A DNA stretch of 50,732 nucleotides from an uncultured Prevotella sp. (GCA_934196725.1 CAKPWR010000012.1:1-50732); one strand, 5' to 3'. Counted from the stretch's first letter, positions 9,048 through 18,082 are shown. Notes: generated by a model not told the origin, from the letters alone. Program-made: numbers and translations.

Positions 9048-10298
9048 CTATCTCAAATCTATCTCTTTTTCGCTGGCGATTTGGCTATATCCGCTCACGA
9101 TAACCTTGTCGCCCGGCTTCAATCCGGAAGTGATTTCGAATTGCTGCGGATTCTGTCTGCCTACATTGATGTTCACCCGCTGCGCCTTCTTGCCATCGTC
9201 AGATACCCGGAATATCCAATATCCGTTGGTGGTCTGGAAGAAATCGCCATTCGGAATCACCAAGGCTTGCTCCGGCTTGCCCAATTCCAACAGCACCCGA
9301 TAACTCTTGCCCAATCGGATATTGGCGGGCGTCTTGCCGCAGAAAGTTAATTCGCAGACAAACTGATGGTCTTTCACCTCAGGAATCACCCGCGATACCC
9401 GAAGCGGAAACTGATGACCATCGTACTCGATATGGGCAGGAAGTCCGGCGATAACACGGTCGATGTAATACTCAGCCAGCGAAACCTGCAGTTTAAACTG
9501 GCTCATCACCTTAATCTGTCCGATGCTCGCCCCGGACGAAACCTGCTGACCTTGGGTTACCCCCAAATAACTCAGTTGTCCGCTTACAGGAGCCCGAACC
9601 ACCAACTGCTGGGTGCGACCCTTCATTCTCGACAATTTCTTGTTGGCTTCCATCCTGTTGGCAGCAATCATCTCGCGTTTCAATCGGGTAGATACGGAAT
9701 CATGCTTCAGGTTTTGCATCTGCAAGAGCACTTTCTGCCGCTGATATTCGTAATCTTCCTCAGCCACCTCCAGTTCCGTCTTACTCTTGATGCCCATGCG
9801 GTATTCCTCCCGGTTCTGCTTGAGCGATTTCTTCAAGCTCGCCATCTGATGTTGGGCATCCAAGGCTTGCTGGCGCAGGTTGATGGACTTCTGCGTCATC
9901 TCAATCTCCTGTTCCTGACAGTTGCGAAGCTTACTGCTCCATGCATCCTGCTCATCATCGATAGAATGATAGAGTTCCGGATTTTGAAGCACCAGGATGG
10001 TATCGCCCTGCTGCAGTATGGCTCCTTCTTCTGCCACCACCCGTTCTACGAATCCATTCTCCATCGCATTCACCTGAATGGTCTTGAAGGGATGCACCAA
10101 TCCTTCTACATCCACATACTCCCAGAAAGGAGCCTTCTTCACTTCGGCTATCACCACGCTATCTATATCCACCCTTCGGGTTCCCGAAGTAACGATCAGG
10201 AAAAGGGCATAGACCAGGATGGCTATGCCTGCTGCACCCGACAGGATAGGATATCGGTAGCGGATATACCACGGTTTCGGTTGTTTTTTTATATCCAT
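9048..10298 (-). CDS. Efflux adaptor subunit (HlyD/MacA family)
   Basis: The 416-residue periplasmic adaptor joins the inner-membrane ABC permease to the outer-membrane channel. It has one membrane anchor (about residues 14-36), a half-lipoyl motif GDTILVLQNPEL, a long coiled-coil hairpin (about 115-220), a second half-lipoyl motif VRAPVSGQLSYL, and beta-barrel and membrane-proximal domains ending in a GLKPGDKVIVSG segment. It lies 61 bases after the TolC gene and 90 bases before the permease, all in one direction. Substrate unknown. Confidence 0.92.
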   Translation of the reverse strand: MDIKKQPKPWYIRYRYPILSGAAGIAILVYALFLIVTSGTRRVDIDSVVIAEVKKAPFWEYVDVEGLVHPFKTIQVNAMENGFVERVVAEEGAILQQGDTILVLQNPELYHSIDDEQDAWSSKLRNCQEQEIEMTQKSINLRQQALDAQHQMASLKKSLKQNREEYRMGIKSKTELEVAEEDYEYQRQKVLLQMQNLKHDSVSTRLKREMIAANRMEANKKLSRMKGRTQQLVVRAPVSGQLSYLGVTQGQQVSSGASIGQIKVMSQFKLQVSLAEYYIDRVIAGLPAHIEYDGHQFPLRVSRVIPEVKDHQFVCELTFCGKTPANIRLGKSYRVLLELGKPEQALVIPNGDFFQTTNGYWIFRVSDDGKKAQRVNINVGRQNPQQFEITSGLKPGDKVIVSGYSQIASEKEIDLR

Positions 10299-10359
10299 AT
10301 TGTTCTGCTGTTATTCATTTCACCTTATTTATTTTATAGGAAGATGATTCTATGGAAAT

Positions 10360-11820
10360 TCATTCTATAGGAAGTTCTTCCTTCAATTCTTTATTGTGCT
10401 CGAAATCGAATCCCGTCATGCTTCGGAGTGTATAGTAAAGACTCCAGTAAGTTCGCATGGTCGAGATGTAATTGCGCCGGGCAGCATCTTTCTCGCTGAT
10501 GGCTGCATTCAGGTCGAGTATCGAGTTGCGGCCCATGATGTAGAGTCGGCGCGCCACCACATGCCGCTTCTCGGCACGCTGGTCGGTGAGCGATGCCACA
10601 TGCACCTTTCGGGCTTGCATGTTAAACTGCAACACCAGTTTTTCTACGTTCTGGTAGAAATCCCTCATGCCTTGCTCCACCTGCGTCTGGGTAAGCGCCA
10701 GCTGCGATTTGGCTTCTCTTACCCTACCCTTTCCCCGTCCCCAATCCAATATCGGAAGGGCGATGGTGATGCTTGCCGATTGCTGACTCATCGGACTGCG
10801 ATAGGCGGCACCGATATCTGCTCCCGTCTGCGAGAGTCCAAACTGCATATAGAGATCCGCCTTCAATCCGGCGTTGGCACGAGCCTGCGCCAACCGGCTT
10901 TCGCTCTCCTTCTGGATGCGACGGTAATAATCAGGATCCGGACTGTTCAGCAAAGCCCAATCTATCGCCCGCTGCAAAGGAACCTCAAAGGCAGGCACCT
11001 CTTCCGGCATCACCAGACTGATGTCCTGCGATTGTTCCAATCCCAGAAACGAGCGGATGGTCTGCATCTTCTCTCTCAAAGCCACCTGGGCATCCATCAC
11101 GTTGGTCTCCTCGTTCAGTCGGTTGATTTCCAGCTGCAGCATCTCGTTTTCCGAAATTGTTCCGTTCTCATATCGCCCCTTCGCCATCTGGTAAAGCGTA
11201 TCGGCAGAAGCAAAGTTCTGCTTTGCCATCTCCCATTCAGCCTGCGCCGAAGCCAGACTGAAAAAATGCTCGCAGGCTTTTGCCGATACGATCTCCAGCG
11301 TTTCGGCATATCGCTTCTTGGATTCCCGAAACCGGATAGGTTCTATCCGGCGATCCCACTTCAAGGAGTTGTAGCCAAAAAGACTCTGCTCGTAGCCCAC
11401 GATAAAGGGCTGACTGCTATAGGCGGTTATCTTGTTATGCAACTCATCCAGCCGGTTGAGCGAACTCTTCACAAAAAGGCTACCACCTGTCAGGGAGATA
11501 TTCTGATTGATTTTCAGAGTAAGGTCAGCACTCAACTGATCTTGCTTCAGAAAGAGAGCCGTACCATCCGACTGGGTTATCTTATTCACCTCCTTATTAA
11601 TATAAGGTGAAGATGAAAGGGAAAGCGAAGGCAGATAGTTGGCCTGATGATACCGATAAGCCCAGTAAGCAGACAGAAAGGTATTGCGGGCACTCTGCAC
11701 CGATGGCGACTGCCGCTGCGCCATCGCAATGGTAGCCGCCAAGTCGAGCTGCAAAGTGTCGGCCTGGACATTCATGGCTGCAAGCGCCCATACTATGAAT
11801 ATATAATTCTTGATCTTCAT
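10360..11820 (-). CDS. TolC-like outer membrane efflux channel
   Basis: An outer-membrane factor of 486 residues. The N-terminus MKIKNYIFIVWALAAMNVQA is a signal peptide, followed by the duplicated TolC helical-barrel repeat. I chose the ATG at 11818-11820 over an in-frame ATG 36 bases upstream for two reasons. It places the signal peptide at the N-terminus, and the upstream ATG falls inside the candidate sigma-54 promoter at 11846-11860, so it would not be transcribed from that promoter. It is the first structural gene of the channel-adaptor-permease-ATPase operon, downstream of its probable two-component regulators. Confidence 0.9.
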   Translation of the reverse strand: MKIKNYIFIVWALAAMNVQADTLQLDLAATIAMAQRQSPSVQSARNTFLSAYWAYRYHQANYLPSLSLSSSPYINKEVNKITQSDGTALFLKQDQLSADLTLKINQNISLTGGSLFVKSSLNRLDELHNKITAYSSQPFIVGYEQSLFGYNSLKWDRRIEPIRFRESKKRYAETLEIVSAKACEHFFSLASAQAEWEMAKQNFASADTLYQMAKGRYENGTISENEMLQLEINRLNEETNVMDAQVALREKMQTIRSFLGLEQSQDISLVMPEEVPAFEVPLQRAIDWALLNSPDPDYYRRIQKESESRLAQARANAGLKADLYMQFGLSQTGADIGAAYRSPMSQQSASITIALPILDWGRGKGRVREAKSQLALTQTQVEQGMRDFYQNVEKLVLQFNMQARKVHVASLTDQRAEKRHVVARRLYIMGRNSILDLNAAISEKDAARRNYISTMRTYWSLYYTLRSMTGFDFEHNKELKEELPIE

Positions 11821-11845
11821 GATGATTACTTTTGCAAAAACTAAC

Positions 11846-11860
11846 ACAAAAGCCATGCCA
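11846..11860 (-). promoter_or_regulatory. Candidate sigma-54 promoter of the efflux operon
   Basis: Read on the minus strand, TGGCAT-GGCTT-TTGT fits TGGCAC-N5-TTGC with two mismatches, and the GG and G(C/T) doublets keep the exact -24/-12 spacing. Transcription would start near 11834, leaving a short leader before the TolC start at 11820. A sigma-54-dependent regulator is encoded about 1.6 kb upstream on the same strand. Confidence 0.6.
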
Positions 11861-11915
11861 TAAAGATAAAGATTTGATTATCAGAAAGATAAAAAATTAC
11901 GGATATAAAAAAGAT

Positions 11916-11959
11916 GTGCGAAACCGCACGAAACGTGTGCGATTTCGCACGGTGCGCAC
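11916..11959 (-). promoter_or_regulatory. Paired inverted-repeat enhancer sites for the NtrC-type regulator
   Basis: Two perfect 14-bp inverted repeats of the form GTGCG-N4-CGCAC lie at 11916-11929 and 11937-11950. Their centres are 21 bases apart (two helical turns). A compact GTGCGCAC follows at 11952-11959. They sit 56-99 bases upstream of the candidate -24 box. This is the arrangement expected for upstream activating sequences bound by dimers of an NtrC-family activator. Confidence 0.7.
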
Positions 11960-11988
11960 ATCTTCAATATGATAGGCATCCGTCTCTA

Positions 11989-13215
11989 TCAGACAGGAAG
12001 CACCACGCTAAAGATGGTTTTATCGCCTGGTTTCGAAGAAGCGGTGATGGTTCCACCGTGCAGGGTTACTATCTGCTTGCAGATACTCAACCCGATGCCC
12101 GAACCACTCGTCTTGGTAGTAAAGAACGGCACAAAAATGCGCTCCATCACCTCCGGCAATATTCCCTTACCATTATCAGCAATGGAAATGATGAAATCAC
12201 GCTTGTTGCTCGAAAGATGAGTGGTTAGACGGACATAAGGAATCTCTTCATTCTCCACAGCTTCCTGCGCATTCTTCAGCAGATTAATCAGCACCTGTTC
12301 TATCTGCGAACGATCCATCAGCAGCCTCTGGTCTTCGTTTTCTATCTCATAATGGAATATCGAATCCGGATAAAGATGCTGCAAATCAGCCACCAGATCA
12401 CCAATCCTCACATTCTCAAACTGAGGTTTCGATATGCGTTGCAACTTGCGATAGTTCTCCACAAACTGCAACAGACCATTGCTTCTCCGGTTGATAGCCT
12501 GCAATGCCATCAGCAGATCATCATGCTCCAGCGTATCCTGCTCCACCCCTTCGCAAAGCGTATCAGCCAAAGAGATGATAGGAGTCAGCGAGTTCATGAT
12601 TTCGTGGGTCAATACCCTCACCAGCTGCTGCTGCGCATCCGTCTCATTCTTCTGAATCACCGGTTGCACATTCTGCAAGGTATAAAGGCGATAGGCAAAG
12701 CCCTTATTAAAGAAGTTGACCACGCTCAATACAAAGTCAGCCTTCCCCGCATTCTGATTTCCGGCATCCAAAGCCTTCTTGCCAGTAGCACCCTCGTTGG
12801 TCTTGGTCTCCAATTGTACCAGTTTCTGCAATCCCGGCTTCAGCTGCTTCATCAATTCCGGCAGCGTCTCATCCAGCACCTGCAAGTCGTGCAAGTGATG
12901 AATCGAAAAACCGCAGAGTCCCTCCACGGCAGCCCGATTCATCCAATGCACCTTTCCCTGTTCATCCGCCACAATGAGAAAGGCGTTGATGGTATCGAGC
13001 ATCGTTCCGAAATACTGGTATTTCGCTTCCTGTCGCAAAGTGGTTTCCCGAAATTCATTCACCACTTCGTTAATCTGCTCAGCAAGATTCCGCTCTTCTC
13101 CCCTCAGATGGTCCAAAGAATACTGAAGCGAGAAGTCACGGGTACGGATAGCCTCAATCAGTTGGCGCATCCGCTCATTGCTCTTATGATTGAATAAGTT
13201 ATTGACGATTGACAT
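11989..13215 (-). CDS. Soluble sensor histidine kinase (PAS, HisKA, HATPase)
   Basis: The 408-residue kinase has no transmembrane segment, so it probably senses a cytoplasmic signal. The order is an N-terminal helical region, a PAS domain (about 65-185) with a Lys/Gly/Ala-rich insertion near 140-160, HisKA with phospho-acceptor His204 in VLTHEIMNSLTP, and an HATPase domain with N-box LINLLKNAQEAV, G1 IADNGKGI and G2 GSGIGLSI. This is the NtrB/NtrY-like class that partners NtrC regulators. The regulator gene lies 200 bases upstream on the same strand, so they form a two-component pair controlling the efflux genes downstream. Confidence 0.9.
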   Translation of the reverse strand: MSIVNNLFNHKSNERMRQLIEAIRTRDFSLQYSLDHLRGEERNLAEQINEVVNEFRETTLRQEAKYQYFGTMLDTINAFLIVADEQGKVHWMNRAAVEGLCGFSIHHLHDLQVLDETLPELMKQLKPGLQKLVQLETKTNEGATGKKALDAGNQNAGKADFVLSVVNFFNKGFAYRLYTLQNVQPVIQKNETDAQQQLVRVLTHEIMNSLTPIISLADTLCEGVEQDTLEHDDLLMALQAINRRSNGLLQFVENYRKLQRISKPQFENVRIGDLVADLQHLYPDSIFHYEIENEDQRLLMDRSQIEQVLINLLKNAQEAVENEEIPYVRLTTHLSSNKRDFIISIADNGKGILPEVMERIFVPFFTTKTSGSGIGLSICKQIVTLHGGTITASSKPGDKTIFSVVLPV

Positions 13216-13335
13216 TTTTTATTTTCGTTTTTTCTATCAACAAAAACTGCTTAAATCCCCACACGCCCTGCCCCAACATAACCAGCTCTAAGCTGAAAGG
13301 TAAAGGTGTAAAGGTCATTGCAGCAAAACGCCCTG

Positions 13336-13420
13336 AAAGGGCAGAAGCTCCTAGCCCAGGGCAACACCCTGGGTTATTATGGACGCAAACCTGTCGCCCT
13401 GTAAGGGCAAAAGCTTTAAA
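13336..13420 (-). repeat. Dispersed palindromic 3'-flank repeat, copy 2
   Basis: The minus-strand reading matches 158-242 over about 85 bases, with roughly 88% identity by eye. It starts at the stop codon of the NtrC-type regulator gene and runs on into the gap before the kinase gene. Same palindromes as copy 1. Confidence 0.75.
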
Positions 13421-14852
13421 TCCCGAGTTTATCGATTTTCCTGTAAAGGGCGAAACGGGTGATACCCAGCAACTCTGCGGCCTGTGTTAGATTTCCATTG
13501 CTCAAGGAAATGGCGCGCTTGATGGCTTCACGCTCCAAGGTCTGAAGATTGAGCGAATCTATATTAACGGAACTTGATGAAGAATCTGATGCAGAAGCCG
13601 CCGAAACCGCCACCGAATCCTCCAATTTGATATCCTCGGTAGCCAGTTCCGTCTTATCCCCCAACACAATCGCTCTCTCGATGCAATGCTGCAACTCTCT
13701 TACATTTCCCGGCCAGGTATGTTTCAAGAGTTTCTGCTTGGCAGATGCCCCCAGCCTCACATCGCCCACGCTGTATTTTCCCGAATAAATCTTCAGGAAA
13801 TATTCTGCCAGCAAAACGATATCTTCTCCACGCTCACGCAGCGGCGGAAGATGCAGTTCGATGGTATTCAGTCGATAGAAGAGGTCCTGCCGAAAAGTTC
13901 CCTCGCCCACCTTTTCACGCAGATGAGCATTCGTAGCCGCCAGAATCCTCACATCCACCTGGCTCACCTTATTGGAACCAATGCGCTGAGTCTCCCGTTT
14001 CTCAATCACCGTCAGGAGTTTCTGCTGCATCGGCAGGTTCAGATTTCCAATCTCATCCAGAAAGAGAGTTCCACCATCCGCCGTCTCAATTCGCCCTTCC
14101 TTCGCATTCCTGGCATCCGTAAATGCCCCCTTCTCATATCCGAAAAGTTCGCTCTCGAAAAGATTCTCAGGGATACAACCCAGGTCGATATTCACAAACG
14201 GCTTCCTTGCCCTGTCCGAAAGCTGATGCAAGGCATGCGCCACCACATCCTTTCCTGTACCATTCTCTCCAGTTATCAATACGTTGGCATCCGTAGCCGC
14301 CACACGCACCATCTGCGCTTTCAGTTCCTTCATGGCAGGACATTCGCCAATCATTCTCGCAAACACATCTTCTGAAGATAAAATAGACTTGGAAGAAGAA
14401 CATTGATTCTGCTCCGACTCCTTTTCCTGCAAATCCGAAGAATCCAGATTTCTTTCCCTGCTCAATTCCACGGCACTCTTCACCGTATCGAGCAGTTTAT
14501 TCCTATCCCATGGTTTCGGAATAAAGTCGATGGCTCCCGCCTTGATAGCCCTCACCGCCTTCTCCGTATCCACGTAGGCCGTGATAAACAGCACCACGCT
14601 CTTGGGGTTATGCGCCAGAATCTTCTCCAGCCATTCATACCCCTCTTCGCCACTGATGGCATCCCGATGGAAGTTCATATCGAGCATGATGACATCAGGC
14701 ATGAACGAATCCATCATTCCGATAATTCGCTCAGGCGTATTGATAACTCTGATACCCTCCACGTATGGTTTCAAAAGCATATTGAGCGACAAGAGAACAT
14801 CCTCATTGTCATCCACTATCAGTATCTTTCCTTTTTTCTCCATTGCCATCAT
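13416..14852 (-). CDS. Sigma-54-dependent response regulator (NtrC family)
   Basis: The 478-residue activator has three parts. The receiver domain (about 8-125) has acidic pocket Asp14/Asp15, phospho-acceptor Asp58 and a conserved Lys in the PKPW segment. The AAA+ domain (about 165-400) has Walker A GENGTGKD and the sigma-54 contact loop GAFTDA. The C-terminal Fis-type helix-turn-helix is NLTQAAELLGITRFALYRKI. Start candidates are Met1, Met2 or Met4; I kept the most upstream. Phosphorylated by the kinase encoded next, it should remodel RNA polymerase at the candidate sigma-54 promoter at 11846-11860, probably by binding the repeats at 11916-11959. Confidence 0.93.
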   Translation of the reverse strand: MMAMEKKGKILIVDDNEDVLLSLNMLLKPYVEGIRVINTPERIIGMMDSFMPDVIMLDMNFHRDAISGEEGYEWLEKILAHNPKSVVLFITAYVDTEKAVRAIKAGAIDFIPKPWDRNKLLDTVKSAVELSRERNLDSSDLQEKESEQNQCSSSKSILSSEDVFARMIGECPAMKELKAQMVRVAATDANVLITGENGTGKDVVAHALHQLSDRARKPFVNIDLGCIPENLFESELFGYEKGAFTDARNAKEGRIETADGGTLFLDEIGNLNLPMQQKLLTVIEKRETQRIGSNKVSQVDVRILAATNAHLREKVGEGTFRQDLFYRLNTIELHLPPLRERGEDIVLLAEYFLKIYSGKYSVGDVRLGASAKQKLLKHTWPGNVRELQHCIERAIVLGDKTELATEDIKLEDSVAVSAASASDSSSSSVNIDSLNLQTLEREAIKRAISLSNGNLTQAAELLGITRFALYRKIDKLGI

Positions 14853-15030
14853 TATTGATTTTTTATATAAAGTCTTTCTCTCTGCCAGATATTTCTTAAT
14901 CGTCTATTTTAGCCCTCTCCTCATATCTATTCGAGAATTATGATGCAAATATAAGCAAAATAAAAGAATATGCCAAAAATATAACGAGATTATTCCATAA
15001 AAAATTAGTTTAAGAAGAACATGAGTGAAT

Positions 15031-15074
15031 AAAAAAGGTGTATCAGAAATCATAAAATTTTTCTGATACACCCT
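15031..15074 (-). terminator. Terminator downstream of the Rpn remnant
   Basis: GGTGTATCAGAA (15037-15048) and TTCTGATACACC (15061-15072) form a perfect 12-bp stem. Read on the minus strand it is followed by six T residues. Confidence 0.8.
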
Positions 15075-15078
15075 TGTT

Positions 15079-15615
15079 TTATTCACTTGTATTTTTTATA
15101 TTACAGATTTGTTCAGATGAAAGACCTGTATATTTCATGACAAGCTCTTTCGACATACCATCAGCAAGCATACGCTGTGCAGCATTTATATTTGCCTCAT
15201 TAGAACCTTCAGCTCTTCCTTCAGCTCTTCCTTCAGCTCTTCCTTCAGCCATACCTTTTGCTCTTCCTTCAGCCATGCCTTTTGCCATGCCTTCAGCTCT
15301 GGCTTCCGATTCAGCTGCAGCCATGCAAGCCAGATTATCGCGAGCAATCCAAAGACTGTTCTCGTAGGCTTCCCATTCTTTCTTCGAGAGTCTATGACTG
15401 TCGGCATATTCCTCAAGCTTCTCGAAAATCTTCTTTTGTGCCGTCCAAGGCATTCTTGTTAATGCTTCCATATGAGTCAATACATAAATCCATTTATCAA
15501 AATCACTCTCACATTCCGCTGGCTCTTTTTTGAAAAGAGGCAGGGCCAAGTAGATGAAGCGAAGCTTGTTGGAAGCTTGCTCCTTGCTCTCCTTATTCCA
15601 ATCCCCACATATCAT
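15079..15615 (-). pseudogene. Rpn / PD-(D/E)XK nuclease family transposase, C-terminal remnant
   Basis: About 170 codons of the C-terminal half of the PD-(D/E)XK nuclease family transposase group (related to E. coli Rpn proteins). Recognisable segments are SNKLRFIYLALPLFKK and DKWIYVLTHMEAL, then a tail of (A/G)-E-G-(R/M/K) tetrapeptide repeats near residues 105-140. Full members are about 290-310 residues with the nuclease core in the N-terminal half, which is missing. The frame opens inside the 3' end of the upstream HD gene, whose last 23 bases it overlaps, so the first few codons are not original. Its terminator is intact. Confidence 0.7.
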
Positions 15616-16102
15616 TCAGCATACTAATAGCTGACTCTGAGCGGAAGACATGGTTGCGGAAGGTGATGATGCCTTCGGGTGCAAGGTGGGCTTCGAACGA
15701 ATTAACCAGGAAATCTGCTTCGAGCAGAATGCGATGATCGAGGCTGGTTACATCCTTATAAGTATGATGATGGGCAATGAGCCAGCAGATTCTTTCTGTC
15801 TGCGCGGCTGTGAATCCATCTATTTCTGATAGTACTTTTCTTGCCTCATCGGGCCCCAATTCTTCCTGGTGCTTGCCATCGCAGTTGCCGTATCTGGCTT
15901 CTGAAACGTGAATGCCCACATCGTGAAGAATGGCTGCTGCTTCTAGCACGAAGAGGTCTTCTTCATTCATTCCCTCTGCTATCGCAATCACACGGGCAAA
16001 GTCGTGCACCTTCACGAAATGCTGGATGCGTGGCGCATCGCCACCATCGTACTTAATCATCGCCCTCATCAATTGGGCGAGTATCAAATCCTTATTTGTC
16101 AT
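15593..16102 (-). CDS. HD-domain phosphohydrolase
   Basis: A 169-residue cytoplasmic protein with the metal-binding HD signature: His in KVHDFARV, the His-Asp pair in AAILHDVGIH (near residues 59-60), His in LIAHHHTYKD and a later Asp in LEADFLVNSF. HD proteins of this small class hydrolyse phosphate esters of nucleotides or related compounds; the substrate cannot be told from sequence. It has its own promoter match upstream (16139-16170). The Rpn remnant is joined to its 3' end. Confidence 0.85.
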   Translation of the reverse strand: MTNKDLILAQLMRAMIKYDGGDAPRIQHFVKVHDFARVIAIAEGMNEEDLFVLEAAAILHDVGIHVSEARYGNCDGKHQEELGPDEARKVLSEIDGFTAAQTERICWLIAHHHTYKDVTSLDHRILLEADFLVNSFEAHLAPEGIITFRNHVFRSESAISMLNDMWGLE

Positions 16103-16138
16103 TATCTTATGCTTTTAAAACTAATTACTTATATTGCA

Positions 16139-16170
16139 CAAAGATATATATAAAAGTTGATTTTTGCAAG
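16139..16170 (-). promoter_or_regulatory. Promoter of the HD gene
   Basis: The minus strand reads CTTG, 20 bases, then TATCTTTG (16139-16146), close to the Bacteroidota TTTG-N19/21-TAnnTTTG pattern, 37 bases before the HD start. Confidence 0.6.
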
Positions 16171-16234
16171 GATTTCATGTTAAACTTTATTTTTATGTAT
16201 ATCTTTTTATGATAGCAGACATTATTCCCATTTG

Positions 16235-16735
16235 CTAAATATGTTCCTCCAGCTTCTTTTTTAGCTGCATGTATTTCTGATGCAAGGCAAATTTCTTTTG
16301 CGGCTGCTGCACTTTCAGTTCTTTCTTTCTGATGGCTGCCATTTCCTTTTTTATTGCTTCTATATGGATGGTCTGGGAAACGGCTTGATGCAAATCCTGC
16401 TGTGTGGAAGTAATCTGGGTTGATGCAATCTGGCGAACCAAGGACTCATAGAGCGTATCCATATTAGAAGTACTATTCAGACGGAGAGATAGTTTTTCTA
16501 CTGATAACCAGTCTGTAGAAAATGACTTGATGATGTCGAATGTGCCAGCAGAAGCATCCTTCCATTGCTTGTAGTTTACCAATAAGCGATAACGATTATC
16601 CTGCTGAATGATGAAAATCGTATGTCGGGGTAGCTTGCTATCAATATAACGGAAGATGTCTGTACAGTCAGAAATCCCCTTTTTAAGCTTAATAAGAAAG
16701 ATGGTGAGTTCGTGAACCTCCTTTCCGTTGTGCGT
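16235..16735 (-). pseudogene. DUF4391-family protein, C-terminal remnant
   Basis: This frame can be read from about 16735 to its stop at 16235, although the first ATG lies only at 16582. The translation runs NGKEVHELTIFLIKLKK, then FRYIDSKLPRHTIFI and LLVNYKQW, and ends in a Lys/Gln-rich helical tail (KKKLEEHI). This layout matches the C-terminal half of DUF4391 proteins, which are typically encoded beside type III restriction-modification genes. The N-terminal half is gone: upstream of about 16735 the DNA is methyltransferase sequence in another frame. It has no start of its own, so function is unlikely. Confidence 0.65.
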
Positions 16736-18042
16736 TCTTCTGCCTTCAGTTTCATAACAGCATGAGCAGTAGAGGCACTTCCTGAGAAAAAATCTAATAC
16801 AATAGAATCATCTTTGAGATTTGCTAATGTCAGCAAACGTTGTAATAAACGTACAGGTTTAGGACCATCGAATACACCTTTGTCACCAAATAAGGCTGTA
16901 ACTTCTTTTGCACCTTCTTGGCTATGACCAACTTCTTTGTAAAAAAGTATAGAGGTTGGTGCCATTCCTTCAAACTTTAATTCCCTAAGGAAACGTTTTA
17001 TACATGGAACACTATTACCATCAGTACCAAACCATATGCGGTTGTCTTGGAGTCTCTCACGGAATGCGTTCCGTGAGAGACTCCAGCAGCGTCCTGCTGG
17101 AGGCTCTACGACTCTTCCCGAAGGGCAGGTGATAGGATAATCGCATTCTGCATTATACGTTTTTACAGACATATCGCTTGGTTTCCAGTCTCCTCTTGGG
17201 TCGTTGTCAGGATTAGAATATCTCGCATTTGCTTCTGCGGTTCTTTCTAATCTACCAATGTGGAAAGAATCTATTCTTTTAGCAAACATTAATATGTAGT
17301 CATGGCTATTGGAAATAAATTTGGCATCATTTTTAGGCGAATAAGCTCTTTCCCAAACTAAAGTTGCGATAAAGTTTTGTTCTCCAAACACTTCATCGCA
17401 AACTTTTCGAAGATTCTCAACCTCATTATCATCAATAGAAATAAATATCACACCATCATCGGTCAACAAGTCTCTTGCAACCTTCAATCTCGGATAAATC
17501 ATATTCAGCCAATCAGTATGGAATCTACCATTGCTTTCAGCATTGGTAAACATACGGTTGCCCTGCTCGTCAAACTGTCCTGAGTTGGCGAGATATTCTT
17601 CTGAAGACTGAGCGAAATCATCTTCATAAACAAAATCGTTTCCGGTGTTGTAAGGTGGGTCGATATAGATCATTTTCACCTTATGGAGGTAAGTCTCCTT
17701 CAGACATTTGAGAACATCGAGGTTATCGCCCTCGATATAAAGGTTCTGGGTATTGTCGAAATCAACGCTGTCTTCACGGCAAGGACGAAGTGTGGCATTG
17801 ATAGGAGAATTGGCAAGGAGAATCGCCTTGCTCTTGTCGGGCCAGGTAAACTGGTAGCGTTCCGCTCTTTCTGACATCACACTATCAGAAAGATTCTGCT
17901 TGAGTTTCTCGAAATCTATGAGGTGCTTTGGCTGACCGCTTCTTTCGTCCACGGTCTCCGTAACGCAGTCGGGAAACAGCTGCGCAATTTTCGTAATGTT
18001 GTCCTCGACACCATTACTACTCTGCATTCTTAATTTGTCCAT
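16576..18042 (-). pseudogene. Type III-like adenine-specific DNA methyltransferase (Mod), 3'-truncated
   Basis: The first ~433 codons (18042 down to ~16742) are a clear Mod protein: N-terminus MDKLRMQSSNGVEDN, catalytic DPPYNTG near residues 129-135, FHTDWLNMIYPRLKVA, the target-recognition region, and the SAM-binding motif LDFFSGSAST. Soon after AVMKLKAE the normal continuation (DGGNRKFI-like) is replaced by about 55 unrelated residues, because the reading enters DUF4391 DNA out of frame. The C-terminal part of Mod is therefore missing, and no restriction (Res) gene is present in the window. Both core motifs survive, so weak residual methylation cannot be excluded, but loss of activity is more likely. 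Confidence 0.8.
17049..17100. repeat. Two adjacent perfect hairpins inside the methyltransferase gene
   Basis: GGAGTCTCTCACGGAA (17049-17064) and its exact complement (17069-17084) enclose a 4-base loop. Next to it, CCAGCAG-cgtc-CTGCTGG occupies 17083-17100. The frame stays open through both. Confidence 0.85.
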
Positions 18043-18082
18043 TCGTAGCTCTTTTCATTGTTAGTCACTATATATAATAAGG

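Noticed and set aside
15205..15300. Regular 12-base repeats that look like a small repeat array
   Set aside because: They encode the AEG(R/M/K) tetrapeptide tail of the Rpn family protein, so they are coding repeats.
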